Shown piece after piece: positions 34,092 to 43,958 of a stretch of 64,000 nt of DNA (positions are counted from its first letter, which is position 1; every line of letters starts with the position of its first letter). Made by a program: the position numbers and the translations under genes. The notes below the pieces were generated by a model. That model had not been told where the DNA came from and did not search any database. It worked only from the letters and a program-made list of their open reading frames with translations. The stretch comes from Roseibium marinum. GTDB lineage: Bacteria > Pseudomonadota > Alphaproteobacteria > Rhizobiales > Stappiaceae. Location of the stretch: NCBI RefSeq assembly GCF_002906165.1, contig NZ_PPCN01000007.1:62001-126000 (forward strand). The letters are read 5' to 3'.

Positions 34092-36345
34092 GGGCCGTCA
34101 CTGCTTGATCTCTGTCCTCGGTCTCAGGTTCGCTGTCGGCATGTGCTGCCAGTGTCAGGCGGACAAGAGTTCCCGTATCTTCAGGGTTGGATTTGGGAGC
34201 GTCGAGCAATTCGATACCGCCCCCGTGGTCTTCAAGGATTTTCCGTACGATAGCAAGGCCGAGGCCCGTACCCTTTTCCCGCGTGGTCATGTATGGCTCC
34301 AGCAGGCGATTTCTGTTTTCTTCCGGCAAGCCTATGCCGTTGTCCATGACGTCGATCACGATCCGTCCGCTGCCGTCACCCGCCGCCCCGCGAAGGTCCA
34401 CCGTGACCCGGCCTTTCGGCAGATTCTCGCCCGTCCTTGCGCTGACCGCTTCCGTCGCATTCTTGACCACGTTGGTGAGTGCCTGTCCGACAAGCCGGGC
34501 GTCGAAGACCGCCTCCACCGGTTTTTCCGGCACCAGTGCTTTCACGCTGATTTCCGGATTTGCAACCGATTGCATGAAGGCGGCATCGCGCACCGCCTCG
34601 CGCAGGTCGCCCTTTGACTTGGTGGGCTTGCGCATGCGGGCGAAGGAGGAGAATTCATCGACCATCTGGCCAATGTCGCCGACTTGTCTGACAATCGTGT
34701 CAATGCACTGGTCGAACACCTCCCGGTCTTCTTCAATACGTTTTCCGTAGCGTCTGCGGATACGCTCGGCGGACAGCTGGATCGGCGTCAGCGGGTTCTT
34801 GATTTCATGCGCGATCCTGCGTGCGACATCCGCCCAGGCCGAGTTGCGCTGCGCGGATACAAGGTCGGTGATATCGTCCAGCGTCACCACGAAGCCGTGT
34901 TCGCGGCGTGTCGACTGTTCACTGGTGATACGCACATTGATCGTGCGAAGCCGCCCGCCCCTGCCGATCTCGATCTGCGTTTCGGGAAGCCTGTCCCCCG
35001 GGCTCTGCAGGGCTTCCGAAATACAGTCTTTCAGCTCCGGCACGACCTCGATGAGCGACTTGTTCAGAATTTGCACTTCGTCCAGCATCAGGAGTTCCAG
35101 GGCCGATCTGTTGATCAGCATGATGGAGGCCTCGTCATCGACGCCGATCACCCCGGTGGAGACCCCGGACAACACGGCCTCATTGAAGCGGCGGCGGCGG
35201 TCGATCTGCTCGTTGGCGGCCAGCAGCGCGTCCCGCTGACCGAGAAGCTGGCCGGTCATCTTGTTGAAGGTTGTGCCAAGATTTGCAAGGTCTCCGCCCG
35301 ACTTTTCAGTCCCGACCTTGACGCTGAGATTGCCCCTGGAAACCTCATCAGCCGCGGAAATCAGAGCACGGATCGGAGACACCAGACGGTTCGCAAAGCC
35401 GAAACCGATCCAGATGGCCGACAGCAGCAGCACAAGCGCCACTCCGAGATAGACAAGCGCAAAGGCGACCTGCACGCCGAAGCGGCTGTTCTCCATCTGC
35501 TGGTATTCGGACGCACCGTCTTCGGCCAGACGAAGATATTCAACCACGCGCGGATCGATCGCGCGCACCGCATATAGGTAAAAGTTGTCGTAGGCCGACA
35601 GTTTCATGACCCCGCCAACGATGTTGGAACTTCCCGGGGCGATCAGTATCGGGTCGCCGGATTTGGCCTTGAAGAAGCTGTCGGCGGGCGGCAGCGGAAT
35701 ATCGGCATTGGGATCGAGAATGATCCGCGTCACCACATCGCCGTTTTCGTTCAACATGAAAGCGCCGAGAATGCCGCGCAGCGACACCTGGGTGGAAAAA
35801 AACTGGTCGAAACGCGACGGTTCGAATTCATAGACCGCTTTGGCCCGGTCGATGTCGTTGGTCATGGCGATCAGATCGCCGCGCAGCACTCTGGCATGTT
35901 CCTGAAGATAGGCCTGCGCCACGGTCAGTGCGTTGTCGATGATCTGGCGCGTCCGGTCCTCGAACCACCGGTCGAGCCCGCGGTCGAGCGTTATAGCGGC
36001 GAGTATCGCCATAAGGACGGCTGGAACAGCCGCCACAAGGCTGAACAGGGCGACGACCCGCACATGAAGCCTGGCAGCCGCGCGCCCCCGGCGCCGGGCC
36101 TGCCAGAGCTTCAGAATCTCGAAGGCGATGACGCCAAGCAGAACGGCGGCAAGCGCTCCGTTGATCGTCATCGCGGTCTTGATGACGTCGCGGGTGGGAT
36201 CGATGGAAGTCAGCCCCATCAAAATGGCGAAGGTCACACCGATGGAGATCAGTGCAACAACCATGATCGCAAGACCGGCGCGTCGCCAGATCCTTCCGGC
36301 AGCACTCGACTGCGCAACGGACTGCTGTGCCGCTTCTAATATCAT
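34081..36345 (-). CDS. ntrY: Nitrogen/redox sensor histidine kinase NtrY
   Basis: A 754-residue membrane kinase. Three or four N-terminal helices (AIMVVALISIGVTFAILMGL, AALAAVLLGVIAFEILKL-like, VVALFSLVAAVPAVLMAIL) surround a periplasmic sensor region. Another helix (ALVYLGVALVLLLSAIWIGF), a HAMP domain, a PAS domain, HisKA with the phospho-His in [16 protein letters not shown], and HATPase_c (DNGIGLPEENR; KGTGLGLAIVRKI) follow. It phosphorylates NtrX, encoded immediately downstream and overlapping. It controls nitrogen metabolism and responses to low oxygen in related bacteria. Confidence 0.95.
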   Translation of the reverse strand: MILEAAQQSVAQSSAAGRIWRRAGLAIMVVALISIGVTFAILMGLTSIDPTRDVIKTAMTINGALAAVLLGVIAFEILKLWQARRRGRAAARLHVRVVALFSLVAAVPAVLMAILAAITLDRGLDRWFEDRTRQIIDNALTVAQAYLQEHARVLRGDLIAMTNDIDRAKAVYEFEPSRFDQFFSTQVSLRGILGAFMLNENGDVVTRIILDPNADIPLPPADSFFKAKSGDPILIAPGSSNIVGGVMKLSAYDNFYLYAVRAIDPRVVEYLRLAEDGASEYQQMENSRFGVQVAFALVYLGVALVLLLSAIWIGFGFANRLVSPIRALISAADEVSRGNLSVKVGTEKSGGDLANLGTTFNKMTGQLLGQRDALLAANEQIDRRRRFNEAVLSGVSTGVIGVDDEASIMLINRSALELLMLDEVQILNKSLIEVVPELKDCISEALQSPGDRLPETQIEIGRGGRLRTINVRITSEQSTRREHGFVVTLDDITDLVSAQRNSAWADVARRIAHEIKNPLTPIQLSAERIRRRYGKRIEEDREVFDQCIDTIVRQVGDIGQMVDEFSSFARMRKPTKSKGDLREAVRDAAFMQSVANPEISVKALVPEKPVEAVFDARLVGQALTNVVKNATEAVSARTGENLPKGRVTVDLRGAAGDGSGRIVIDVMDNGIGLPEENRNRLLEPYMTTREKGTGLGLAIVRKILEDHGGGIELLDAPKSNPEDTGTLVRLTLAAHADSEPETEDRDQAVTAHGA

Positions 36346-36559
36346 TGGACCTCAAACGCATGCCGTCAGGAAAGCGGCACAGGCTTCATAGACTGTTTGC
36401 GGCAAACTTATCACACAATGTTGCGAAATTGCGACAGGGTTGGCGGAAGGACGAAAAAATGCGGTGGACGACTCGCTACACCCAGGCGTCGCCGGACACG
36501 CCGCCATTTTTATCCGCAACACTCCGCGCAAGCCATGATCCTGCGAGCGGCCTGTCGAT

Positions 36560-36583
36560 GCCGGCAACGTCCCTGTTGCCGGC
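36560..36583 (-). terminator. Strong stem-loop between ntrC and ntrY
   Basis: GCCGGCAAC (36560-36568) and GTTGCCGGC (36575-36583) are perfect 9-base arms around GTCCCT, 40 bases after the ntrC stop on the minus strand. The 277-base gap and the hairpin suggest that ntrBC transcripts end or are processed here and that ntrYX has its own promoter. It lacks a T-run. Confidence 0.5.
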
Positions 36584-36622
36584 TGCCATCTCCGGACAAC
36601 CGGCCAATTAGTCTCGAAGACC

Positions 36623-38062
36623 CTAACGCGTCGAGCGCATTACCTGAATGTCCAGGTCTCTGATCTTCTTGCGCAAGGTGTTTCGGTTCACCCCGAGCAG
36701 TTCCGCAGCCTTGATCTGGTTGCCGCGCGTTGCGGCAAGCGCAGCGCTGATCAGTGGGTATTCCACTTCGCGCAGAATTCGGTGATAGAGGCCCGGGGGC
36801 GGAAGCGCATCGCCAAAGGTGTCGAAATATCCGGCGAGATAACGTTCCACGGAACCGCCGAGATTGACGGTTTCGGACGTCTCCTCCTCCATGGAGGAGA
36901 CCGAGGGCTGGCTCAGTTCGTGTTCCAGCAGGTTTTCGCTGATCACATCCTGCGGATAGAGCGCGGCAAGCCGCCGGACAAGATTTTCAAGTTCACGCAC
37001 ATTGCCCGGCCAACGGTAGCGGCGCAGCAGATTGAGGGCGCTCTGATCGATCTGCTTGGCAGGCAGGCCTTCCTTTTCGACAAGCGTGAAGAAGTGCCGG
37101 ACAAGATCGGGAATGTCCTCAACGCGCTCGCGCAACGGCGGCAGGCGTATCGGCACGACATTCAGGCGGAAATACAGATCTTCGCGGAACAGTCCCTGAT
37201 TGATCAGGTGGCGCAGATCCTTGTTGGTCGCTGCGACGATCCTGACATCGGTCTTGATCGGCGTACGGCCGCCGACCGTTGTGTATTCGCCCTGCTGCAG
37301 AACGCGCAGAAGCCGGGTCTGGGCCTCCATCGGCATGTCGCCGATCTCGTCCAGAAACAGCGTTCCGCCATCGGCCTGCTCGAAGCGGCCGGAACTGCGG
37401 TTCTGGGCACCGGTAAAGGCGCCTTTCTCGTGGCCGAACAATTCAGCCTCGATAAGATCCCTCGGGATCGCCGCCATGTTGATGGCAACGAACGGCCCGT
37501 TGCGCCGCTTGCCGTAGTCATGCAGGGCGCGCGCGACCAGTTCCTTGCCCGTTCCCGACTCGCCATTGATCATTACTGTAAGGTCGGTCTGCATCAACCG
37601 GGCCAGGACCCGGTATATTTCCTGCATGGCAGGCGACCGGCCGACCAGCGGCATGCCTTCGCCAGAATCATCCAGATCGACGGCCGGCCGTCTCTTCGGC
37701 TCTTCAAGCGCCCTTTGAACAATGCTCGTCAGCTCTTTGAGATCAAAGGGTTTTGGAAGATATTCGTAGGCACCCTTTTCGGAAGCCTTGATGGCGGTCA
37801 TGAAGGTGTTCTGCGCGCTCATGACGAGAACCGGAAGGTCCGGCCGCATCTTTTTCATGCGCGGCAGGACGTCGAAGATATTCTCGTCCGGCATGACGAC
37901 ATCGGTGATGACAAGATCGCCGTCTCCCGAAGACACCCACCGCCACAAGGTCGAGGCGTTCGACGTCAGTCGGACGGTATAGCCGGCCCGGGAAAGCGCC
38001 TGATTGAGAACGGTGCGGATCGCCGCGTCGTCATCTGCAACTAGGATCGTGCCTGTCGGCAT
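36623..38062 (-). CDS. ntrC: Nitrogen regulator NtrC (sigma-54 activator)
   Basis: A 479-residue response regulator: receiver domain with Asp54 ([11 protein letters not shown]), AAA+ domain with Walker [15 protein letters not shown], an intact GAFTGA loop ([16 protein letters not shown]), Walker [12 protein letters not shown], and a C-terminal Fis-type HTH ([20 protein letters not shown]). It activates sigma-54 promoters of nitrogen-assimilation genes. The ATG at 38062 lies three bases after the ntrB stop with AAGGA upstream; a TTG at 38068 is an alternative. Phosphorylated by NtrB. Confidence 0.96.
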   Translation of the reverse strand: MPTGTILVADDDAAIRTVLNQALSRAGYTVRLTSNASTLWRWVSSGDGDLVITDVVMPDENIFDVLPRMKKMRPDLPVLVMSAQNTFMTAIKASEKGAYEYLPKPFDLKELTSIVQRALEEPKRRPAVDLDDSGEGMPLVGRSPAMQEIYRVLARLMQTDLTVMINGESGTGKELVARALHDYGKRRNGPFVAINMAAIPRDLIEAELFGHEKGAFTGAQNRSSGRFEQADGGTLFLDEIGDMPMEAQTRLLRVLQQGEYTTVGGRTPIKTDVRIVAATNKDLRHLINQGLFREDLYFRLNVVPIRLPPLRERVEDIPDLVRHFFTLVEKEGLPAKQIDQSALNLLRRYRWPGNVRELENLVRRLAALYPQDVISENLLEHELSQPSVSSMEEETSETVNLGGSVERYLAGYFDTFGDALPPPGLYHRILREVEYPLISAALAATRGNQIKAAELLGVNRNTLRKKIRDLDIQVMRSTR

Positions 38063-38064
38063 GG

Positions 38065-39216
38065 TCAATCAGTTCCTTTGTTCGACTTGTCGGATACAAG
38101 TTTTCCATCGCCTGCATATGCAGGCATCAGGATCCGGAAAACGGTTTTGTGCCGCTGGCTGTCGCACTCGATCACGCCGCCGTGGTCGCCAATGATCTTG
38201 GCGACGAGCGCCAGCCCGAGGCCGGATCCATTGGTTTTTGTGGTAATGAAAGGCTCGAACAGGTGCGGCAACAGATCTTCCGGCACCCCGGGGCCATTGT
38301 CCTGAACGCAGAATTCAAGCGGCAGGCCGACTTTTTCGGCCGTGCCCGGAACGGACAGCCGCACACCCGGCCTGAAGGCGGTAGAGATCCGGATCTCGCC
38401 GTCCGGATCGTCGCCGATCGCTTCGCTGGCATTCTTGATCAGGTTCAGGAACACCTGAATGAGCTGGTCCTTGTTGGCGAAAACAGGCGGCAGGGAGGGA
38501 TCGTAGATCTCGTGGATCCGCTTGCCGCGGGCAAAGCCGCTGTCGGCCAGACGTTTCACATGATCCAGCACCACGTGAATATTCACCGGCTCCCGCTCGA
38601 TCGGCCGTTCGTCGGAGAAAACCTCCATTCGGTCGACAAGTTTCACGATCCGGTCGGTTTCGTCCATGATGAGCCGCGTGAGGGCCCGGTCTTCGTTCGG
38701 AACCGACTGCTCGATCAGCTGCGCCGCGCCGCGGATCCCCGACAGCGGGTTCTTGATCTCGTGGGCAAGCATCGCCGCCAGGCCCGTTACGGTGCGCGCG
38801 GCTCCCCTTGAGGTCAGCTGACGGTCGATCTTTTCCGCCATGGTGCGTTCCTGAAACATCAGCACGACAGCGCCCGGACGATCGGCGACGGGAGCAGCGT
38901 TTATGTCGACCACCCTCGGTGCGCCGATGCGCGGAGTGCCGATGTCGACCTTATACTCGTTAACCGCCGCGCCGCGTTCGCGTACCTGTTCGATCAGGGT
39001 CAGCAGCGGGCTGCCGAAGGGGACGAAATCGCTTATGGGATGGCGGCGCAGGACCGACACGCTTGAGCGCATGAAGATTTCCGCCGCCATATTGGCCGAT
39101 TCAATGACACCGTCGGGCGCAACGAGAAGCACCGGATGCGGCAAGGCATCCAGGATGGTCGGCCCGTCACTGGCAAGAGCGGCCGTCCGGCCTGTCGCAG
39201 ACACAGTATCCGTCAC
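38065..39216 (-). CDS. ntrB: Nitrogen sensor kinase NtrB
   Basis: A 383-residue soluble kinase. It has a PAS domain ([28 protein letters not shown]), HisKA with the phospho-His in [20 protein letters not shown], and HATPase_c ([30 protein letters not shown]). No membrane segment is seen, as expected for NtrB, which is controlled by PII proteins. It overlaps dusB by four bases (ATGA) and is followed directly by ntrC. Confidence 0.95.
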   Translation of the reverse strand: MTDTVSATGRTAALASDGPTILDALPHPVLLVAPDGVIESANMAAEIFMRSSVSVLRRHPISDFVPFGSPLLTLIEQVRERGAAVNEYKVDIGTPRIGAPRVVDINAAPVADRPGAVVLMFQERTMAEKIDRQLTSRGAARTVTGLAAMLAHEIKNPLSGIRGAAQLIEQSVPNEDRALTRLIMDETDRIVKLVDRMEVFSDERPIEREPVNIHVVLDHVKRLADSGFARGKRIHEIYDPSLPPVFANKDQLIQVFLNLIKNASEAIGDDPDGEIRISTAFRPGVRLSVPGTAEKVGLPLEFCVQDNGPGVPEDLLPHLFEPFITTKTNGSGLGLALVAKIIGDHGGVIECDSQRHKTVFRILMPAYAGDGKLVSDKSNKGTD

Positions 39217-40211
39217 GCGGCTGTCCGTTTGTTCGAGGAAGAAAACCAGTCGGCGGCGAGGCGCATCACCTGCGACGGCTGACTGGATGTCATGAGAGTT
39301 TTGCGGACCGCCCCCGGACAGGCGCCCTCGCCGTCCGCCGCGTCCATGTACCAGCCGAGATGCTTGCGCGCGATGCGCAGCCCCTGTGCCTGGCCGTAGT
39401 GGCTCAAAATAGCTTCGTAGTGTTCGTTGACGAGGTCGGCCAGTTCATTGCCCGCCGGTTGAGGCAGGCGCTCTCCTGTTGCCAGGTATTGGCTGACATG
39501 GCCGGGCAGCCAGGGCCGGCCATACGCGCCGCGGCCGATCATCACGCCATCTGCCCGTGCGGCCGAAAGCATCCGCTGCGCGTCCTCGAAGCTCCTGCAG
39601 TCGCCATTGGCGATCAATGGCACCGAAACCGCGTCCCGCACCGCCGCGATTGCATGCCAATCCGCGCTTCCTTTATAGAACTGGCAGCGCGTGCGGCCAT
39701 GAACCGTGATCAGCTGTACACCGGCGGCCTCGGCGCGCCGCGCCAGGTCCGGCGCGTTGATGGACCGCTCGTCCCAGCCAAGCCGCATTTTCAGGGTCAC
39801 GGGAATATCGACCGCATTCACTGTCGCCTCAATCAGCGAAAGAGCATGATCGAGATCTCGCATCAGCGCGGAGCCTGAATAGCCGGACGTCACTTTCTTT
39901 GCCGGACAGCCCATGTTGATGTCGATGACGTCGGCACCAAGACCGGCAATGACCTTCGCCGCCTCACCCATCCAGCGCGCCTCACGGCCCGCGAGCTGAA
40001 CCACGTGCAGACCCTTGTCCTGAGCTTCCGTGCGCATCTGGGTTTCCGCGTCCCCTCGCAGGAAGGATTCGCTCGCGACCATTTCGCTCACCACCATGCC
40101 GGCGCCATATCTTGCGGCCAGCCTGCGGAAGGGCAGATCGGTGACACCGGACATTGGCGCAAGCACGGCCCTGCCGGGTATTACATGATGACCAATCGAA
40201 ATCGTTTTCAT
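39213..40211 (-). CDS. dusB: tRNA-dihydrouridine synthase DusB (NifR3)
   Basis: A 332-residue FMN-dependent TIM-barrel enzyme that reduces uridine to dihydrouridine in the D-loop of tRNA. It begins [22 protein letters not shown]; the active-site Cys102 lies in [20 protein letters not shown]; the FMN phosphate site is around [13 protein letters not shown]. It is first in the dusB-ntrBC operon, the order known in rhizobia as nifR3-ntrB-ntrC. A good sigma-70 promoter lies upstream (40255-40283). Confidence 0.95.
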   Translation of the reverse strand: MKTISIGHHVIPGRAVLAPMSGVTDLPFRRLAARYGAGMVVSEMVASESFLRGDAETQMRTEAQDKGLHVVQLAGREARWMGEAAKVIAGLGADVIDINMGCPAKKVTSGYSGSALMRDLDHALSLIEATVNAVDIPVTLKMRLGWDERSINAPDLARRAEAAGVQLITVHGRTRCQFYKGSADWHAIAAVRDAVSVPLIANGDCRSFEDAQRMLSAARADGVMIGRGAYGRPWLPGHVSQYLATGERLPQPAGNELADLVNEHYEAILSHYGQAQGLRIARKHLGWYMDAADGEGACPGAVRKTLMTSSQPSQVMRLAADWFSSSNKRTAA

Positions 40212-40254
40212 CAGCGGCGACTCAAGGCTCTTTTCTTTTGCTCATTGCCTGTGC

Positions 40255-40283
40255 ATTTTACGAATTGCCTATATTGTAGACAA
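40255..40283 (-). promoter_or_regulatory. Predicted sigma-70 promoter of the dusB-ntrBC operon
   Basis: On the minus strand, TTGTCT (40283-40278) and TAAAAT (40260-40255) are separated by exactly 17 bases, about 44 bases before the dusB start. The same region contains AATTG (40263-40267) and CAATT (40281-40285) as an inverted repeat that could be an operator. It lies in the divergent gap shared with ispDF. Confidence 0.6.
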
Positions 40284-40381
40284 TTTGCGCAGCGCAACAA
40301 GTCAAAATTTGCAGTCGGTGCAAGTTCTTCGTTAAAGACGGTCCGATGGTTTCGGAATGGCCCCCTGCAAGGAGACCTAAA

Positions 40382-41647
40382 ATGGCCAAAACGGCGGCAG
40401 CCCTCGTTGTTGCTGCTGGGCGTGGGTCACGCCTGGCGGATCCCCGAACTTCACTGCCCAAACAATACCGGCTTCTTGCCGGTCGGCCGGTGCTGACCCA
40501 TACACTGAACGCCTTGGGGAATCATCCCCGCATTTCCCATATGCTAACCGTCATCCATCCGGACGATATCGGCCTATATGACGATGCCATATCGGCCGCA
40601 AACGAAAACTGGTCGAATAAATTGATGCGGGCCGTATTCGGCAGCGAAACCCGGCAGGGTTCCGTCCGCGAAGGTCTGAAGGCGCTGTCAGCGGTGCCTT
40701 GCGATTATGTCCTGATCCACGACGCCGCCCGCCCCTTTCTGACCCATGACGTCATCGACGGGCTGCTCGGTGAACTCGACACGGGGGCGGAAGGCGCGCT
40801 TGCCGCTACGCAGGTCGTCGATACGCTCAAGAAACAGAAAGCGCCCGGCCACCCCCTGGAAACAGTCGACCGGCAGTGTCTCTGGGCCGCACAGACGCCG
40901 CAGGCATTTCCGCTTTCGCGTATTTCCCGGGCTCACGAGAACGCGGCGCAATCCGGCCACACGAATTTTACCGACGACACCAGTCTGGCGGAATGGGACG
41001 GCATGACGGTCGTTCTCAGCGCCGGAGACCCGGCCAATTTCAAGATCACGACTGCAGCCGATCTCAGGCGTGCGGCCCAACAGGCGAGTTTGCTGACCAT
41101 GCCACAGGCCGTTTCCACGGACCTCCCGCTTTCAGAACTGACCGACATCCGCACCGGCATCGGATACGATGTCCATGCCTTCGAGGACGGCGATGCGGTG
41201 ATTCTGGGCGGCGTGGCTGTCCCGCATACGCAAAAGCTCAAGGGACATTCGGATGCCGACGTCGTTCTGCACGCCATCACGGACGCGACCCTGGGCGCCA
41301 TCGGCGACGGCGACATCGGCCAGCATTTCCCGCCGAGCGACCCCATGTGGAAGGGAGCATCTTCCGACAGGTTTCAGCAGGACGCTATCCGCCGGCTGGC
41401 GGAGCGGGGCGGCCGGATAGCGCATATCGATGTCACAATCGTCTGCGAGGAGCCGAAGATCGGTCCGCACAGGGATAAAATCCGCGTATCGATTGCCGGC
41501 ATCTGCCACCTGCCGGTGTCCCGGGTTTCAGTAAAGGCAACGACCTCGGAAAGACTGGGTTTCACAGGCCGCAAGGAGGGGATCGCGGCCCTCGCCAGCG
41601 TGACGGTAAGACTGCCTTTCGAAGAAGGTGAAGGGGGGCCGCTATGA
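40382..41647 (+). CDS. ispDF: Bifunctional IspD/IspF (MEP cytidylyltransferase / MECDP synthase)
   Basis: A 421-residue fusion of two non-consecutive enzymes of the MEP isoprenoid pathway. The IspD half begins [27 protein letters not shown] (the CTP-binding Gly/Arg loop) and has [13 protein letters not shown]. The IspF half begins about residue 256 with [19 protein letters not shown], then [26 protein letters not shown], with the metal-binding Asp and His residues. The ATG at 40382 has AGGAG upstream; an ATG at 40346 is less likely. Fused IspDF is typical of alphaproteobacteria. It is coupled to the next gene by a 4-base overlap. Confidence 0.96.
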   Translation: MAKTAAALVVAAGRGSRLADPRTSLPKQYRLLAGRPVLTHTLNALGNHPRISHMLTVIHPDDIGLYDDAISAANENWSNKLMRAVFGSETRQGSVREGLKALSAVPCDYVLIHDAARPFLTHDVIDGLLGELDTGAEGALAATQVVDTLKKQKAPGHPLETVDRQCLWAAQTPQAFPLSRISRAHENAAQSGHTNFTDDTSLAEWDGMTVVLSAGDPANFKITTAADLRRAAQQASLLTMPQAVSTDLPLSELTDIRTGIGYDVHAFEDGDAVILGGVAVPHTQKLKGHSDADVVLHAITDATLGAIGDGDIGQHFPPSDPMWKGASSDRFQQDAIRRLAERGGRIAHIDVTIVCEEPKIGPHRDKIRVSIAGICHLPVSRVSVKATTSERLGFTGRKEGIAALASVTVRLPFEEGEGGPL

Positions 41648-42153
41648 CCGACAGGACACCGCGCGGTCTGGACGATCTCGCCCCGCTTGCGCAGACCGTT
41701 CTCGATGCCCTGATAGCCGCAGGCAAGATGGTGGCCACCGCGGAATCCTGCACCGGAGGCCTGATTTGCGGAGCGCTCACGGAAATCGCCGGGTCTTCGG
41801 CCGCTGTCGACCGCGGCTTTGTCACCTATTCCAACGAGGCCAAAACAGACATGCTCGGTGTGCCCGCCGAGCTGATCCGTCAGGTTGGCGCCGTCTCCAG
41901 GGAAGTCGCCATCGCCATGGCGGAAGGCGCCCTGGCCCGGTCCAACGCGGATGTCGCGGTATCGGTCACGGGCATCGCCGGTCCAGGCGGCGGCAGTGAG
42001 GAAAAACCGGTCGGCACGGTTCATATCGCGGTTGCGTGCAAGGGAAGACCGACCGGTCATTTTCATTGCTGGTTTGCCGATCGAGGCAGGAAGTCCATCC
42101 GCCTTGAGACCGTACAGACTGCCTTAACATCTATTCTAAATGCGGTTTCCTGA
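41644..42153 (+). CDS. CinA-family protein, nicotinamide-nucleotide amidase (PncC)
   Basis: A 169-residue single-domain protein with the PncC signature [21 protein letters not shown] and later [24 protein letters not shown]. It deamidates nicotinamide mononucleotide to nicotinate mononucleotide to recycle NAD breakdown products. It lacks the N-terminal molybdopterin-like domain of full-length CinA, like E. coli PncC (YgaD). It overlaps ispDF by ATGA. Confidence 0.92.
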   Translation: MTDRTPRGLDDLAPLAQTVLDALIAAGKMVATAESCTGGLICGALTEIAGSSAAVDRGFVTYSNEAKTDMLGVPAELIRQVGAVSREVAIAMAEGALARSNADVAVSVTGIAGPGGGSEEKPVGTVHIAVACKGRPTGHFHCWFADRGRKSIRLETVQTALTSILNAVS

Positions 42154-42256
42154 GTAAAAGCTCATTAATGGTACCCGTATTTGCTTCTGGATTCCCTGCA
42201 CGTCATCCGTATATTTGCGTCATCTTGACCTTCAGTAACCCCGGAAGCTGCAGTAC

Positions 42257-42724
42257 ATGAAGAAAATCTCAGCAACCCTTTTTGCAGTTGCCTGCTTCGG
42301 CAGCACCGCGTTCGCGGGAGCAATTGCGCAACCGGGAGACTTCTATCTGATTTCGCGGGACCGCTTCGGATTTTTCGTCGGCAGCCACAAGCTGTTTGTG
42401 GACCCGTACAAGGGCTTGAAACAGGTTTCTTACTGCAACCGGGACTATTTCGTTCGCAGCCACTCCGTCGCCTGGACGGAAGTGGAGACCCGTCGCGGCA
42501 ATGTCGTTCGCATCGAGTATAATTTCGGCCGCGGCTGGAGGCCTATCTGCGAAGGTCCGGAAGATCAGGTCACCTTGACGGATCTCGGGATCAGCATGAG
42601 CGCTGACGACGTTCTGCAGACCGAGGAAGCAAGCTCTACCGGCCAGAGCCGCCTGTCCTCTATCGGATCCATGTTCCAGACCGGCGAACCAGCAAATACC
42701 GACAGCAGCTATCACACCCGGTGA
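42257..42724 (+). CDS. Secreted protein of unknown function, tandem paralogue 1
   Basis: A 155-residue protein with an N-terminal signal peptide (ISATLFAVACFGSTAFAGA). I do not recognise the family. The mature part shares a core with the next two genes: FYLISRD, then F(V/R)GSH, then VSYCNRDYFVR, VAWTE, RGWRPIC, and VTLTDLGI. Two Cys residues (YC and PIC) are conserved in all three proteins and may form a disulfide. The C-terminus is Ser/Thr-rich with SRLSSIGSMFQTG matching SRFSAIRNSFKTA in paralogue 2. It should be periplasmic. It follows cinA by 103 bases. Confidence 0.85.
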   Translation: MKKISATLFAVACFGSTAFAGAIAQPGDFYLISRDRFGFFVGSHKLFVDPYKGLKQVSYCNRDYFVRSHSVAWTEVETRRGNVVRIEYNFGRGWRPICEGPEDQVTLTDLGISMSADDVLQTEEASSTGQSRLSSIGSMFQTGEPANTDSSYHTR

Positions 42725-42799
42725 CCCGTGCTTCCTGCCGAAATCAATCCCTGGTCAAGTTGTCAGGTTCCTGGAAATTCGGAAGTATAAAATTTTAAT

Positions 42800-42829
42800 A
42801 AAAGCCATCTCGCGCGCGAAATGGCTTTT
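42800..42829. terminator. Long hairpin between paralogues 1 and 2
   Basis: AAAAGCCAT (42800-42808) and ATGGCTTTT (42821-42829) are perfect 9-base arms; the centre contains the palindrome TCGCGCGCGA (42810-42819), so almost the whole 30 bases can pair. A-rich sequence before and TTTT behind make it a candidate bidirectional terminator, 75 bases after paralogue 1 and 72 before paralogue 2. Confidence 0.6.
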
Positions 42830-42901
42830 ACAAGGACTTCCTGTAAAGACGATCCTTGAAGAACCAACTTACAACGCGAAATCGCGGTACAGGACAAGGT
42901 T

Positions 42902-43387
42902 ATGTCAATCCAACATGCAATGCTTGCCGCAGGAGTTTTTCTTCTGGGGGCGGCAAATGCCCTTGCAGGAAGCGACCTGCCCAAGGTCGGAGATACCTAC
43001 ATTATTTCCCGCGACGAATATCACGGTTTCCGTGGTTCCCATCGCATCTACAACAGGATGGCGGAGGGACTGGTGGAAGTTGAATATTGCGGCCGCCCCT
43101 ATTGGGTCCGGTTCGCAACGGTTGCCTGGACCCAGATTGAAGTCGAACGGGAGAACGCCGTGCGCGTCGAGTTCAACCAGGGCAAGGGCTGGCGGCCTAT
43201 CTGCGCGCATCCTGAAAGGCAGGTAACCTTGCTGGATCTGGGAGTTCAGGAAGATCCGAGGATCGTGGTTCAAAATGATGGCGTACCTGTCCATCGCGTG
43301 AGCCGTTTCTCGGCCATTCGAAATTCCTTCAAGACAGCTGTCGACACCGCGGCCAGGTCGTACCATGGCGCACAAATAAACAAGTAA
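42902..43387 (+). CDS. Secreted protein of unknown function, tandem paralogue 2
   Basis: A 161-residue protein with a signal peptide (HAMLAAGVFLLGAANALAG). It is most similar to paralogue 1: GDTYIISRDEYHGFRGSHRI, VEYCGRPYWVR, VAWTQIE, GKGWRPIC, VTLLDLGV and a C-terminal SRFSAIRNSFKTA. The conserved Cys pair is present. The repeated 'GSH...YC...VAWT...IC...DLG' pattern suggests a small beta-rich domain. No known motif is recognised. It lies 177 bases downstream of paralogue 1, with a strong hairpin in between, so it probably has its own promoter. Confidence 0.85.
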   Translation: MSIQHAMLAAGVFLLGAANALAGSDLPKVGDTYIISRDEYHGFRGSHRIYNRMAEGLVEVEYCGRPYWVRFATVAWTQIEVERENAVRVEFNQGKGWRPICAHPERQVTLLDLGVQEDPRIVVQNDGVPVHRVSRFSAIRNSFKTAVDTAARSYHGAQINK

Positions 43388-43461
43388 GGCTCAAGTAAGC
43401 CTGACGTCATATAATCCGGAAATCGCTGGGGTGAAGTGAACACTGGATAAGGAATTTCAAA

Positions 43462-43908
43462 ATGAAACGCTTGATAGCGTTCCTGGTTTTCGCGATTGCC
43501 ACTAGTGGCTCTCTGACCGGGGCAGCGCTTGGTCAAAGTGATTTCTACATCCGGTCCCACTACTCCAACGGCGGGTTCACAGGATCCCACGAGATCCTGA
43601 GCGAACCGAAAGAAGGCTACTACGAAGCTCGCTATTGCGATCTGACCTTCTGGGTATCTTCGAGCACCGTTGCCTGGACCGAGGAGCAGGCCGCCGCCGG
43701 GCAAAGCCTGGTGGTGGAAGAAGACAACGGCGCCATATCCAGAACCAGCCGAAAAATAGTCTGCGACAACTATAAGGCTTTCGCCACACTGGACGATCTC
43801 GGCCTCAAGCCCGCGGAAATCGATAAAATTCGCGGAACCGGCGATACCCTCGATATGAAATCAAGCCGTATCCGGACTATCCGCGACGCATTCAAGCAAT
43901 ACAAATAG
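43462..43908 (+). CDS. Secreted protein of unknown function, tandem paralogue 3 (divergent)
   Basis: A 148-residue protein with a signal peptide (LIAFLVFAIATSGSLTGAALG). It keeps the family core: SDFYIRSHYSNGGFTGSHEIL, ARYCDLTFWVSSSTVAWTE, KIVCDN, ATLDDLGL and SRIRTIRDAFKQY. The GWRPIC segment is replaced by SRKIVC, but both Cys are kept. It is the most diverged of the three. AAGGAA lies 8 bases before the ATG, and TATAAT at 43410-43415 could be a -10 element. The gene converges with the COQ10-like gene. Confidence 0.83.
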   Translation: MKRLIAFLVFAIATSGSLTGAALGQSDFYIRSHYSNGGFTGSHEILSEPKEGYYEARYCDLTFWVSSSTVAWTEEQAAAGQSLVVEEDNGAISRTSRKIVCDNYKAFATLDDLGLKPAEIDKIRGTGDTLDMKSSRIRTIRDAFKQYK

Positions 43909-43958
43909 ATTGCTGCAAAGCCGGATCGAAAGACCTGCGAACGGAACCGATTGAAGAA

